DNA of 64,000 nt from Actinacidiphila acidipaludis (GTDB taxonomy: Bacteria > Actinomycetota > Actinomycetes > Streptomycetales > Streptomycetaceae). Of this stretch, positions 35,001-43,045 are shown piece by piece (within the stretch, counting starts at the first letter, position 1; each line of letters opens with the position of its first letter). The translations under genes were made by a program, and so were the position numbers. Where the stretch lies: positions 1-64,000 of the forward strand of contig NZ_JAINZZ010000018.1 of NCBI RefSeq assembly GCF_019890725.1. The letters are read 5' to 3'. The notes below the pieces were generated by a model. That model was not told the origin of the DNA and made no database searches. It worked only from the letters and a program-made list of their open reading frames with translations.

Positions 35001-35828
35001 GAGTACGTCTCCGCCGAGCACGACGCCGGCTTCTGGTACGAGGACCACTCGGTGTACTCCGCCGGGTACCAGGACCAGCTCCTGGAGGAGCGCGGCGGCG
35101 AGGACACCTTCCTGCCGGGCCACGCCTACCGCACCACGTGGTTCGGCGGGGTGTACCGCCCGCGGCTCGGCACCGCCTTCTGGGGGCCGACCCGGTCGTC
35201 GTACAACGACATCCAGTTCAACATCACCCCGTGGACCGACGGCGGCGCCGGCCACTCCGGCGACATGCCGGCCGACGAGTACGACGGGCGCACCACCTAC
35301 GCCGCCTATCAGGGCGACACGCTGGTCGCCCACGGCGTGGGCCGGGCCGCCGGGATGTGGGACATGCCCGCGCGGACGCTGCCCTACCGGCTGGTCATCG
35401 ACTCGGCGCGGGACGCGGCGGCGTGGAAGACGTCGGTGCGCACCCACACCGAGTGGAACTTCGTCTCCGGCCCGGTCGCCGGTGACGCGCTGGTCCCCGT
35501 CAAGCTGCTGCAGCTGGACTACGCGGTGGCCACGGACACCGCCGACGACGTGCCGGCCGGCCGGTGGACGACGATCGGCCTGTCGTCCGCGACGCAGGAG
35601 TGGCTGGACTCGGTGACCCGGGCCTCCTCGGCGACCCTGTCGGTGTCCTACGACGACGGCGCCCACTGGCAGCCGGTGACGCTGGACGCCCAGGGCAAGG
35701 GCGCCTGGACCGCGCGGATCAGGACGCCGAAGACCCCCGGTGGCGCGGTGTCCCTGCGGGCCACGGCCTCCGACGGCCACGGCGGTTCGGTCAGCCAGGA
35801 GATCATCCGGGCGTTCGGCCTGAAGTGA
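32073..35828 (+). CDS. large secreted S8 subtilisin-family serine protease with PA domain
   Basis: 1251 residues from ATG 32073 (ATG 32079 is an alternative; neither has a strong ribosome site). Signal peptide about 1-38. A propeptide-like region (about 55-230) precedes the catalytic domain with Asp in VAVLDTGVDDTHPDL, His in GNGHGTHVASTIAG, the oxyanion Asn in VIAAGNSYT and Ser in MSGTSMATPHIAGAAAVL. C-terminal to it are beta-sandwich domains (about 510-760), a PA-like domain (KAVVVDRSDAVTPADRA, KLLIVVNDGRG at about 825-880) and further beta domains to the end. Exported general protease; maturation presumably autolytic. Flanked on both sides by tRNA-Lys genes. Confidence 0.93.
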   Translation: MLMTSTRRRTAVPAGATALALGTALMLPAGSAAAAAPPRPTPPSATHTQAAAPAAATVTLITGDVVHITAGRTPTVTVDRAPGAGGAVHVQQFGGDTYVVPDEAQSLLAAGTLDRRLFDVTALVAMGYDDAHSTGVPLIATWTKAARTARSLPAAPAGTRTVRTLPSIGGAALSADKKHARAFWDDLDPAATGRPGTTGAKPARSLDATNGIARLWLDARATAALHDSVAQIGAPQAWAQGDDGTGEKVAVLDTGVDDTHPDLQGKVAEEQSFVPGQAVADGNGHGTHVASTIAGSGAASGGLEKGVAPGARLLVGKVLSDQGEGQDSWIIAGMEWAKAQGADVVSMSLGNPVPDDGTDPMAQAVDNLSADGGPLFVIAAGNSYTAGSIGAPGSARSALTVAAVDGADQRADFSSMGPLTGSYSLKPDLSAPGVDITAAKPGGGYQSMSGTSMATPHIAGAAAVLKQRHPDWSAARLKDALMSSSTVLDGYTPFEQGAGRVDVLSAVDSAVQATGSVDTAVFRWPNAWAAAVTRTLTYRNSGTTPVTLKLATSTAGAAYTLSAGTVTVPAGGSSDVTLTLDPAPVPAGTTFSGQVLATDVSSGTLVAHTAFGLVKEKELYDYTIKLLGRDGKPTAGTVIVAQDGSPTPAQVPVDGQATLRLAPGTYMAYAEIDVPGDTPDSLGLALVADPETVLTKDTTVTLDASRAHRISASVPQRTQVRQLNWDLARTFADGRLVRDVAMLPLTYDALYASPTHKVTDGTFSFLTRWRLGEPTVAVTDRGTGLDTTTQPGAPVTDGSAVLPTAYAGTGTAADYAGRDVRGKAVVVDRSDAVTPADRAANAAAAGAKLLIVVNDGRGRLLEGYAADDGSEAPLPVVSIRHDAGARLAAEAARGARVQVTQRQYTRYVYDLLDQHDGTIPDRSLAYTPDPRRDLATVTAAYDGDRARLGGGYRYDIPVWGPGVGFTEQESYPSTRTEYVSAEHDAGFWYEDHSVYSAGYQDQLLEERGGEDTFLPGHAYRTTWFGGVYRPRLGTAFWGPTRSSYNDIQFNITPWTDGGAGHSGDMPADEYDGRTTYAAYQGDTLVAHGVGRAAGMWDMPARTLPYRLVIDSARDAAAWKTSVRTHTEWNFVSGPVAGDALVPVKLLQLDYAVATDTADDVPAGRWTTIGLSSATQEWLDSVTRASSATLSVSYDDGAHWQPVTLDAQGKGAWTARIRTPKTPGGAVSLRATASDGHGGSVSQEIIRAFGLK

Positions 35829-35957
35829 CGGACGCCGTCCGCCGCCGGTCCCGAGGGGCCGGCGGCGGACGGCCCGGGGAAGACGGCCCCTGGCGCTCGG
35901 CGGCGGGGCGGGGTGGCACGGGGCACCCCCTCCGACCCCGTATGATGGTTCTCGCAG

Positions 35958-36031
35958 GCGCCGCTAGCTCAGTTGGTTAGAGCAGCTGACTCTTAATCAG
36001 CGGGTCCGGGGTTCGAGTCCCTGGCGGCGCA
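35958..36031 (+). tRNA. tRNA-Lys (anticodon CTT)
   Basis: 74 nt, third identical copy. Acceptor GCGCCGC/GCGGCGC, anticodon CTT, no CCA. TATGAT at 35941-35946 lies 12 bp upstream and could be its -10 element. Confidence 0.98.
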
Positions 36032-36037
36032 CCTGAA

Positions 36038-36070
36038 ACGAAGGCCCTCCGCATCGCGGAGGGCCTTCGT
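36038..36070 (+). terminator. intrinsic terminator after tRNA-Lys copy 3
   Basis: ACGAAGGCCCTCCGC (36038-36052) and GCGGAGGGCCTTCGT (36056-36070) form a perfect 15-bp stem with an ATC loop. Confidence 0.9.
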
Positions 36071-36113
36071 CGTGTCCGGGCGCCCGAGAGCGGCGTCGCG
36101 GGGGCCGGCGGGC

Positions 36114-36926
36114 TCAGCGGGCCCAGTGCCCGGGCCGGGTCAGGGCCGCGGGGATGCGGGTCCTGCCGTCGCCGCGCGCCGCGTTGATCTGGGACTGGGC
36201 GACGTAGAGGGCGTCGTCCAGGTCCGCGCCGCGCAGATCGGTGTCCCGCAGGTCGGCCCCGATGAGATCCGCCGAGCGCAGGTCGGCGTCCCGCAGGTCG
36301 GCGCCGATCAGGCAGGCCCCGCGCAGGTCGGCGCCGCGCAGGTCCACACCCCGCATCCGGGCGCCGACGAGGTCGGCGCCGCGGCGGTTGCGGGGGCGCC
36401 GCACGGCGGCCCGGCGCACCAGTTCGCCGGCCCGCAGGAGCACCTCGTTGACGGCGGCGCGTTCGGCCGCGACGTCCAGCGCCAGCAGTTCCGCCGCCGG
36501 AAGGGCGGTCAGCCCGGCCACGTGCTCGCGCGCCGCGGCGGCGGCTGGGTGCGTCGGGGCCGCCGCGCGCCGGGACAGCGTGTCGTCGAGGTACCACAGG
36601 AGTTCGTGGAGCTGGCGCATCACCGGCAGGGCGGCGAACATCGTCCGGCCGCCGTCCGGCGCGTCCCGCCAGTCCTGCCCGCCGAAGGTGACCTGGGAGA
36701 TCCGCTGCCCGGCGCCGAAGCAGTCGTACACCGTGCAGCCGCGGTAGCCGGCGTCCCGCAGCCCGTCGTGGATGCCGCAGCGGTGGCCGTCGTCGAGGTG
36801 GCGGCAGGGGTCGCCGGCCTTCTTGTCGCGGGCGAAGTCCGACGACCGGGTGAAGGCCAGCGCCACGCAGCACAGTCCGAAGCAGTTCCCGCAGTCGGCC
36901 CGCAGGTCCGGTGCCGGTGTGCTCAA
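36114..36926 (-). CDS. cysteine-rich domain fused to pentapeptide repeats
   Basis: 270 residues, ATG start. The N-terminal 70 residues carry a dense cysteine set (CGNCFGLCC, then CRH, RCGIH, GCTVYDC), a pattern resembling Zn/Fe-S cluster domains of the YkgJ kind. A helical middle (about 95-180) leads to a C-terminal run of about eleven pentapeptides of type A(D/N)LxG at about 188-245 (GADLRGACLIGADLRDADLRS in pieces), forming a right-handed quadrilateral helix. Pentapeptide proteins often mimic DNA or bind partners; the metal-binding head with this tail seems a family of its own in Streptomyces. No signal peptide: cytoplasmic. Confidence 0.8.
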   Translation of the reverse strand: MSTPAPDLRADCGNCFGLCCVALAFTRSSDFARDKKAGDPCRHLDDGHRCGIHDGLRDAGYRGCTVYDCFGAGQRISQVTFGGQDWRDAPDGGRTMFAALPVMRQLHELLWYLDDTLSRRAAAPTHPAAAAAREHVAGLTALPAAELLALDVAAERAAVNEVLLRAGELVRRAAVRRPRNRRGADLVGARMRGVDLRGADLRGACLIGADLRDADLRSADLIGADLRDTDLRGADLDDALYVAQSQINAARGDGRTRIPAALTRPGHWAR

Positions 36927-37034
36927 CGTGGTGCTCCCTGGGCGTGCTGGGGCGCCGCCGTGCGGGGCACGGGCGACGCGGGCGGGCCGTCCCCGGTCCG
37001 CCCGCGTCCCATGGTGCCCTACCCGCCCGGGGCC

Positions 37035-38438
37035 TCAGCCCGCGGGGAAGGCCGCGGGCTTGGCCGCGGTGTAGAGCCAAGTCTGGAAGAACCCGCCCAG
37101 GTCCTGGCCGGACAGCTTCTCGGCGAGCCGCCGGAAGTCGGCGATGGTGGCGTTGCCGTAGCGGTGCTGGGCCGGCCACACCCGCAGCAGCGTCAGGAAC
37201 GCCCGGTCGCCGATGGTGTCGCGCAGCGCCTGGATGGCGACCGCCCCGCGGTCGTACACCGCGTCGTCGAACTGGTTCTGCGGGCCCGGATCGCCCGGTT
37301 CGACGGTCCAGAACGGGTCGTCGGCCGGGTGCGCGTCGTAGACCTGACGGGCCAGGTCCTGCGGGGTTCCGGTGTGCTCGTGCTCGGCCCACAGCCACTG
37401 GGCGTAGCTGGCGAAGCCCTCGTTGAGCCAGATGTCGGACCAGCGGGCCAGCGACACGTCGTCGCCGTACCACTGGTGGGCCAGCTCGTGCGCCACGACC
37501 GAGGTGTTGACGCCTTTGGAGAAGGTGGCGGGGCTGTAGAAGACCCGGGTCTGCGCCTCCAGGGAGAAGTGGCTCGGCACGTTCGGCACGTACCCGCCGG
37601 CCGAGTCGAACGGGTAGGGGCCGAAGTAGCCGCTGAGGAAGTCGACGATCTCGGCGGTGCGCTCCACGCTCGCGCGGGCGTTGGCCTCGTTGGCGCCCAG
37701 GTCGGGGCTGTAGGCGTTGATCACCGGGATGCCGGTCTTCGTACGGCTGTGGGTGATGTCGAAGTGGCCGACCGCGAGCGTGGCCAGGTAGGTGGCCTGC
37801 GGCTTGGTCTGCTGCCAGTGGAAGCTGGTCCAGCCGTCGCCGGTGTGCTGGGAGAGCAGCAGGCCGTTGCTGATGGCCTGATCGCCGGCCGGCACGGCCA
37901 CCCGGACGTCGTAGCTCGCCTTGTCCAGCGGGTGGTCGTTGCTGGGGAACCACCACCAGGCCGACTCGGGCTCGTTGGCGGCGACCCCGCCGTCGGGGGT
38001 GCGCTGCCACGAGGTGAAGCCGTACCGCTGGACGGTGGACGGGACGCCCGAGTAGGTGACGGCCACGGTGATGCGCCGGCCGCGGCCGATCGGGTGCGCC
38101 GGGGTGACGACCAGTTCCTGCTCACCGCTGGTGGCGAAGGCCGCGGGCCGGCCGTCCACGGTGACCTTGCTGACGGTCAGTGCGAAGTCCAGGTCGAAGC
38201 TGGTCAGGCCCTGGGTGGCGGTCGCGGTGATCGTGGTGGTGCCGGTCAGCGTGTCGGTGGCGGGCTGGTAACGGAGGTTCAGGTCGTAGTGGGAGACGTC
38301 GTAGCCGCCGTTCCCGTAGGTCGGGTAGTACGGGTCGCCGATGCCGGGGGCGCCGGGTCCGGCGCCGGCCGCGGATGCCGGGACGGCGAGCAGCAGGCCC
38401 AGCACGGCGGTGGCGGAGGCGATCACTCTCGTGCGCAC
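37035..38438 (-). CDS. secreted M1-family metallopeptidase
   Basis: 467 residues, GTG or ATG start at 38438 (MRTRVIASATAVLG). Signal peptide about 1-26 ending ASAAG. The first 200 residues form the beta-saddle domain of M1 peptidases; the zinc site is VVAHELAHQWYGDD with the third ligand in WLNEGFASYAQ, i.e. HExxHx18E. The GxMEN exopeptidase motif is not evident: the region reads GYVPNVPSHFSLEAQTRVF, typical for the short actinobacterial secreted M1 group. The C-terminal helical part is reduced relative to full-length aminopeptidase N (about 860 residues). Extracellular peptide trimming is inferred. Confidence 0.92.
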   Translation of the reverse strand: MRTRVIASATAVLGLLLAVPASAAGAGPGAPGIGDPYYPTYGNGGYDVSHYDLNLRYQPATDTLTGTTTITATATQGLTSFDLDFALTVSKVTVDGRPAAFATSGEQELVVTPAHPIGRGRRITVAVTYSGVPSTVQRYGFTSWQRTPDGGVAANEPESAWWWFPSNDHPLDKASYDVRVAVPAGDQAISNGLLLSQHTGDGWTSFHWQQTKPQATYLATLAVGHFDITHSRTKTGIPVINAYSPDLGANEANARASVERTAEIVDFLSGYFGPYPFDSAGGYVPNVPSHFSLEAQTRVFYSPATFSKGVNTSVVAHELAHQWYGDDVSLARWSDIWLNEGFASYAQWLWAEHEHTGTPQDLARQVYDAHPADDPFWTVEPGDPGPQNQFDDAVYDRGAVAIQALRDTIGDRAFLTLLRVWPAQHRYGNATIADFRRLAEKLSGQDLGGFFQTWLYTAAKPAAFPAG

Positions 38439-38684
38439 AGGGGTCCTCCAGTGCGGAGATCGACGGATGACAGGTACACGGTGACCCTAGGAAGGGCCGC
38501 CGGTCACAGCCACCCCGAACGCCCCTGCTGTCGCAGAACCTTCACCGGGCGCAACACAACGGCCGGAAACCGGCCTCCCCGACGGGCCGCCGGACCCGCC
38601 GCCCGGCCCCCACCGTCCCCGCGCGCCCCGCCACCCTCCTGCTTTCCGGCTGACGCGGCCGGGCAGGGCGGATAGGTTCATGAT

Positions 38685-39833
38685 GTGAAGAGCGCCTGGC
38701 TGCGCACGGTGCAGCGCCTGGAGAGCGACTACCTCGCCCGTCTCGGCCTCTCCCTGCCGCTGGTCGCCCTCCTCATCGTGATCCTCGCCGACGTGATCGC
38801 GGGCCGGGACCACTACCTGACGCCCGGCATCGTGGCCGCGCCCGCGCTGGCCGCCATCACCGTCGACTGGCGCAAAACCCTCCTCGTCAGCGTGCTCGGC
38901 GTCCTGGTCCAGGGCGCCCTGGCCCCCTTCGACGGCGTCACCCGCACCGCGGACAAGGACGTGCTCTTCGGGCAGCTCTACGCCTACGGCCTGGTCTCGG
39001 CGTTCAGCGTCTACATCGCCTGGCGCCGGGAGACCGGCGCCCGGGCCTTCACCGCCATCACTTCGGTCGCCGAGGCCGCCCAGCACGCCCTGATGCAGCC
39101 GCCCGCGCCCCGCGTGGGCGACGTGCGCGTCGCGGCCCGCTACGTGTCGGCGGCCGACGCGGCGCAGATCGGCGGCGACCTGTACTCGGTGCTGGAGACC
39201 CCGCACGGCGTCCGGGCGCTCATCGGCGACGTGCGCGGCAAGGGACTCGCGGCGGTGCAGAGCTCGGCCGTCGCGCTGGGCGCGTTCCGGGAGGCGGCGT
39301 TCGACGAGGGGGGCCTGGACCGGGTGGCCGCCCGGGTGGACACCAGCGTCGGCCGGCACGTCGGCGCCGGGGACTTCATCACCGCCCTGTTCGCCGAGTT
39401 CGGCGATCCGGGCGGCGTCGAACTGCTGCACTACGGCCATGTGGCGCCGCTGCGGGTCTCCCGCGAAGGGGAGGTGGAGACCCTGGAGCCGGCCGAGCCG
39501 TGGGTGCCGCTGGGCATGGCCGACATGGTGCAGGGCACACCGACGCCGTGGCGGGTGCCGCTGGCGCCCGGCGACGTGCTGGTGCTGTGCACCGACGGCG
39601 TGATCGAGGCCCGCGGCGCCCGCGACCCCGGCTTCTACCCGCTGGCCGACCGCGTCGGCCCGCTCGTCGCGGGCAGCGGGCCCGAACTGGACGCCGCCGT
39701 CCAGCGGGTCTACGAGGACCTGCTGCGGCACACCGGCGGCTCACTGTCGGACGACGTGGTGCTGCTGCTGATCGCGCCGGTGCCCGACCCGCTGCCGATG
39801 CACCCTCAGGACCCGCCGCTGTCACCGGCCTGA
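38685..39833 (+). CDS. membrane-anchored PP2C-type (SpoIIE) phosphatase
   Basis: 382 residues from GTG 38685. Four hydrophobic segments at about 22-42, 50-64, 68-84 and 92-112 form the membrane part. The SpoIIE domain (about 140-370) shows AAQIGGDLYSVLE, ALIGDVRGKGLAAV (metal-binding Asp), LLHYGHVAPLRV and LVLCTDGVIEARG. Such proteins dephosphorylate anti-anti-sigma factors and activate partner-switching sigma pathways. No kinase or anti-sigma gene is adjacent, so the partner is elsewhere. Its last 28 bases overlap the 3' end of the convergent FAD/Fe-S gene. Confidence 0.93.
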   Translation: MKSAWLRTVQRLESDYLARLGLSLPLVALLIVILADVIAGRDHYLTPGIVAAPALAAITVDWRKTLLVSVLGVLVQGALAPFDGVTRTADKDVLFGQLYAYGLVSAFSVYIAWRRETGARAFTAITSVAEAAQHALMQPPAPRVGDVRVAARYVSAADAAQIGGDLYSVLETPHGVRALIGDVRGKGLAAVQSSAVALGAFREAAFDEGGLDRVAARVDTSVGRHVGAGDFITALFAEFGDPGGVELLHYGHVAPLRVSREGEVETLEPAEPWVPLGMADMVQGTPTPWRVPLAPGDVLVLCTDGVIEARGARDPGFYPLADRVGPLVAGSGPELDAAVQRVYEDLLRHTGGSLSDDVVLLLIAPVPDPLPMHPQDPPLSPA

Positions 39834-42800
39834 CGCCCGCCGGGCGGTTCGGGCTCCGCGGAGGCCTCCCGTTCCCAGGGGCCGTCCGCCTCCCGGGACT
39901 CCCCCGGCCGCGGGGGTTCGCCGGCCGTCGCCGGCTCCGCGGGGACGTCCGGTTCGGGGAGCACGCGGGTGGCCCGCTCCAGGGCGGCGAGCACCGGCTC
40001 GTAGGGCTCGCCGGTGGCGTGCTCCATGGCCAGCTCGCACATCCGGTCCGCGGACAGGTGCAGTTCCCAGTCCCGCCCGGCGACCTCCTCGGCCTCGCGG
40101 CGGGTGGCCGCGCCCGTCAGATCCTCGCGAGCGGTGCCGCGGCCGCCGGCGAAGGCGCAGCACCCCGCGTCGCCGGGTGTCACGACCTCGGCGGCGCACG
40201 CCCGGGCCACCGCGTCCAGGGCGTCGCCGGCGCCGCCGTCCCCCTGGCCCAGACGCCGCATCGCGCACGTCGGATGCAGGACGGCGCTGGCCGCCTGGGA
40301 GGTGACGGTCAGTCTGGGCAGCAGGTGCTCGGCGGCCCACACCACGGAGTCGATCACGGTCAGCTCGCCGTGCAGCTCGCGGTTGGCCTCGGTGAGATAG
40401 GGCACCACGTCACGCGACAGGCCCAGGGTGCAGGCGCCGGCGTCCACCACCACCGGGAGGCGGCCGCCGCCGGTCCACATCCAGGTCTGCTCCACGATCC
40501 GGTTGGCCATCAGCACGGCGCCCTCGGTGTAGCCCTTGGCGTGCCAGGGGGCCGCGCAGCAGGTGCCGGTGACGTCCGGCGGTATCCACACCGGCATCCC
40601 GGCCCGCTCCGAGACGGCGACCAGGGCCTGCGGCGCCCAGCCGGCGCCGCGCGGCGGCCCGAACACCCGGTTGGCGCACGCCGGGTAGTACACGGCGGTG
40701 GCACTGTGCTGCGCGGTGCGCGGCAGGCGCGGGGCGGCGACGGGCGTCTCCGGGAGCCAGCCGGGTATCAGCTCCGTCCCGGCCGCCCGCCGCAGGACGG
40801 CGGCCACCGCGGTCAGCGGCCGGTCGCCCGCCCGCCCGCGCAGCGCGGAGGCGGCGGTCAGCGCGGCCCGCAGGGCGCGTTCCGCCGCGCGCCCGTACAC
40901 GGCCAGCCGGGCGGCGGCCCGCTCCTCGGCCCGGGTACGCCGGGAGCTGCGGAACTCCAGCATCAGGGCGCCGGTGTCGATGCCGGCCGGGCAGGCGGCG
41001 GCGCACAGGGAGTCGCCCGCGCAGGTGTCCACCGCGTCGTGGCCGTAGGCGTCCAGCAGTTCCTCCAGCACGGGTGAGCCGGCGGGCTGGCGGAGCATCT
41101 CGCGGCGCAGCACGATCCGCTGACGCGGCGTCGTGGTCAGGTCGCGGCTGGGGCAGACCGCCTCGCACAGCCCGCACTCGGTGCAGGCGCCGGCCGCGCC
41201 CTCGATCGCCGGGAGGCTCTTCAGGCCACGCAGATGGCCGCGCGGGTCCTGGTCGAGCACCACGCGCGGGGCGAGAATGCCGTCGGGGTCGAGCAGCGTC
41301 TTGACCCGCCACATCAGGGCGGCGGCCGGCGCCCCCCACTCCCGTTCCAGGAAGGGCGCGGCGGCCCGCCCGGTGCCCTGCTCGGCGCGCAGCGACCCGT
41401 GGAACCGGTCGGTGACCAGGGCGCACAGCTCGTCGGTGAAGGCGGCGTAGCGCTCGAGGTCGGCGGCCTGGCCGGGGTCGAAGGACAGCAGGAAGTGCAG
41501 GGTGCCGTGGGCGGCGCGGCCTGCCAGCCCCGGGGAGAAGCCGTGCCGCTCCTGGAGGGCGAGCAGTTCGGTCGCGGCCTCGCCGAGCCGGTCGGGCGGC
41601 ACCGCGAAGTCCTGGACGACCGGGGTGGTGCCGGGCGGGCGGGACGCGCCGGCCGCGGCGGCGAACGCCGTGCGGGCCCGCCACATCGCGGTGAGCCGGG
41701 CCGGCTCGCGGGTGAACGCGTTGTCCGCGGAGGGCACCGGGCTGACCAGGCCGAGGTCGTCGCATATGCGGCGGGCGGCCCGCTCGTAGGCGGCGAGTTC
41801 GACGTCGTCGGCGGCGCGGAACTCCACCAGCAGCGCGGCGCACTCGGCCGGCAGGCCGGCCCACTCGGCGGGCACGTCCGGCACCCCGACGCAGGCGCGC
41901 AGCGCGTGGCCGTCCATCAGTTCCACGGTGTCGGCGCCCGCCTGGGCGAACTGCCGCACGGCGGCGCAGGCGGCCGGCAGCGAGGGGAAGAACAGCAGGC
42001 CCGCGGTGACGGAGGGGCGCAGCGGCAGGGTGTCGTAGACGGCCTCGCTGACGAAGCCGAGGGTGCCCTGCGAGCCGATCATCAGCCCGCGCAGGATCTG
42101 CACGGGCGTCTCGCCGTCCAGGAAGGCGTCCAGCCGGTACCCGGCGGTGTTCTTGACGGCGTGCTTGGCCCGGATCCGGGCGGTGAGTTTCTGGTCCGCC
42201 TCGATCTCGTCGCGCAGGTCCAGCAGCCCCTGGTACAGCTCGGGTTCCGCGGCGGCCAGCGCCGCGTCGGCGTCCGGATCACCGGTGTCCACCACCGTGC
42301 CCGAGGGCAGCACCACGGTGAGCGAGGAGACGGTGTGGTACGAGTCGCGGGTGGTGCCCGCGGCGGCGCCCGAGGCGTTGCCGGCCAGCACCCCGCCGAC
42401 CGTCGCGGCGGTCGCGCTCGCCGGGTCAGGTCCCAGCACCCTGCCGTGCCGGGCCAGCGCGGCGTTCGCCCGGGCCAGCACGGTCCCCGGCAGGATCCGG
42501 GCCCGGACCCCGCCGGCCTCCACCTCGACCCCGCTGAAGTGCCGGCGGACGTCGACCAGGATGTCCTCGCCCTGCGCCTGGCCGTGCAGACTCGTGCCGG
42601 CCGCGCGGAAGACCAGGTGCCGGCGCTGGCGGCGGGCGTAGGCCATGAGCTTGACGACGTCCTGCACGCTGTCGGGGACCACCACGGCCTGCGGCACGAA
42701 GCGGTACGGGCTCGCGTCCGACGCGTGGGCGACGAGGTCCGCCACCCGCCCGAGCACCTTGTCCTGGCCCAGCAGCTCCGCCAGTTCGGACCGCAGCCCC

Positions 42801-42916
42801 GCCGGACTGCCGCCGGCCCGCGCCTCCTCCACCCGGTCGGCGGCGGCGTCCGCGCGTGCGGACGGGCGCAGCGCCCCGGCTCCCTTCCCCTCCTTCTTCC
42901 GCTCACGCACGGGCAT
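39806..42916 (-). CDS. FAD- and Fe-S-binding dehydrogenase (GlcD/GlpC-like fusion)
   Basis: 1036 residues. FAD_binding_4 domain (about 60-285): FRAAGTSLHGQAQGEDILVDV, VGGVLAGNASGAA. FAD-linked oxidase C-terminal domain (about 300-570). Two Fe-S clusters: CTECGLCEAVCPS (about 585) and CAGDSLCAAACPAG (about 635). Cysteine-rich CCG-type segments follow (GTCCAAPWHAKG, GDAGCCAFAGG). The layout is that of YdiJ/Dld-type D-2-hydroxyacid dehydrogenases that feed electrons into the quinone pool. Substrate (D-lactate, glycolate or 2-hydroxyglutarate) cannot be fixed. The last about 55 residues are an acidic Pro-rich tail that overlaps the end of the opposing SpoIIE gene. Confidence 0.92.
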   Translation of the reverse strand: MPVRERKKEGKGAGALRPSARADAAADRVEEARAGGSPAGLRSELAELLGQDKVLGRVADLVAHASDASPYRFVPQAVVVPDSVQDVVKLMAYARRQRRHLVFRAAGTSLHGQAQGEDILVDVRRHFSGVEVEAGGVRARILPGTVLARANAALARHGRVLGPDPASATAATVGGVLAGNASGAAAGTTRDSYHTVSSLTVVLPSGTVVDTGDPDADAALAAAEPELYQGLLDLRDEIEADQKLTARIRAKHAVKNTAGYRLDAFLDGETPVQILRGLMIGSQGTLGFVSEAVYDTLPLRPSVTAGLLFFPSLPAACAAVRQFAQAGADTVELMDGHALRACVGVPDVPAEWAGLPAECAALLVEFRAADDVELAAYERAARRICDDLGLVSPVPSADNAFTREPARLTAMWRARTAFAAAAGASRPPGTTPVVQDFAVPPDRLGEAATELLALQERHGFSPGLAGRAAHGTLHFLLSFDPGQAADLERYAAFTDELCALVTDRFHGSLRAEQGTGRAAAPFLEREWGAPAAALMWRVKTLLDPDGILAPRVVLDQDPRGHLRGLKSLPAIEGAAGACTECGLCEAVCPSRDLTTTPRQRIVLRREMLRQPAGSPVLEELLDAYGHDAVDTCAGDSLCAAACPAGIDTGALMLEFRSSRRTRAEERAAARLAVYGRAAERALRAALTAASALRGRAGDRPLTAVAAVLRRAAGTELIPGWLPETPVAAPRLPRTAQHSATAVYYPACANRVFGPPRGAGWAPQALVAVSERAGMPVWIPPDVTGTCCAAPWHAKGYTEGAVLMANRIVEQTWMWTGGGRLPVVVDAGACTLGLSRDVVPYLTEANRELHGELTVIDSVVWAAEHLLPRLTVTSQAASAVLHPTCAMRRLGQGDGGAGDALDAVARACAAEVVTPGDAGCCAFAGGRGTAREDLTGAATRREAEEVAGRDWELHLSADRMCELAMEHATGEPYEPVLAALERATRVLPEPDVPAEPATAGEPPRPGESREADGPWEREASAEPEPPGGRQAGDSGGS

Positions 42917-43016
42917 CTGACCTCCTTGACGGGGATCACGTCTTCTGCACGATATGCCGGAGTCCGAGGTCGCGCGCGGTGTCCCGCGCCGCCCCGGCGT
43001 CCGGCCCGGGCACCGG

Positions 43017-43036
43017 CCCGGCCCGCGCGGGCCGGG
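43017..43036 (-). terminator. GC-rich palindrome downstream of the sortase gene
   Basis: CCCGGCCCGC and GCGGGCCGGG abut as a 20-bp palindrome, 10 bp beyond the sortase stop. Able to form a hairpin with a small loop; no T-run. Confidence 0.5.
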
Positions 43037-43045
43037 AGCCCCGGC

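Noticed and set aside
31881..35780. 1299-residue minus-strand ORF
   Set aside because: It mirrors the subtilase gene, has Gly/Arg/Val-rich low-complexity sequence, no ribosome site and no domain; it is a high-GC shadow.
18559..36031. Integrated element bounded by tRNA-Lys genes
   Set aside because: Complete tRNA genes rather than partial att copies, one inverted, and no integrase, excisionase or mobility gene between them.
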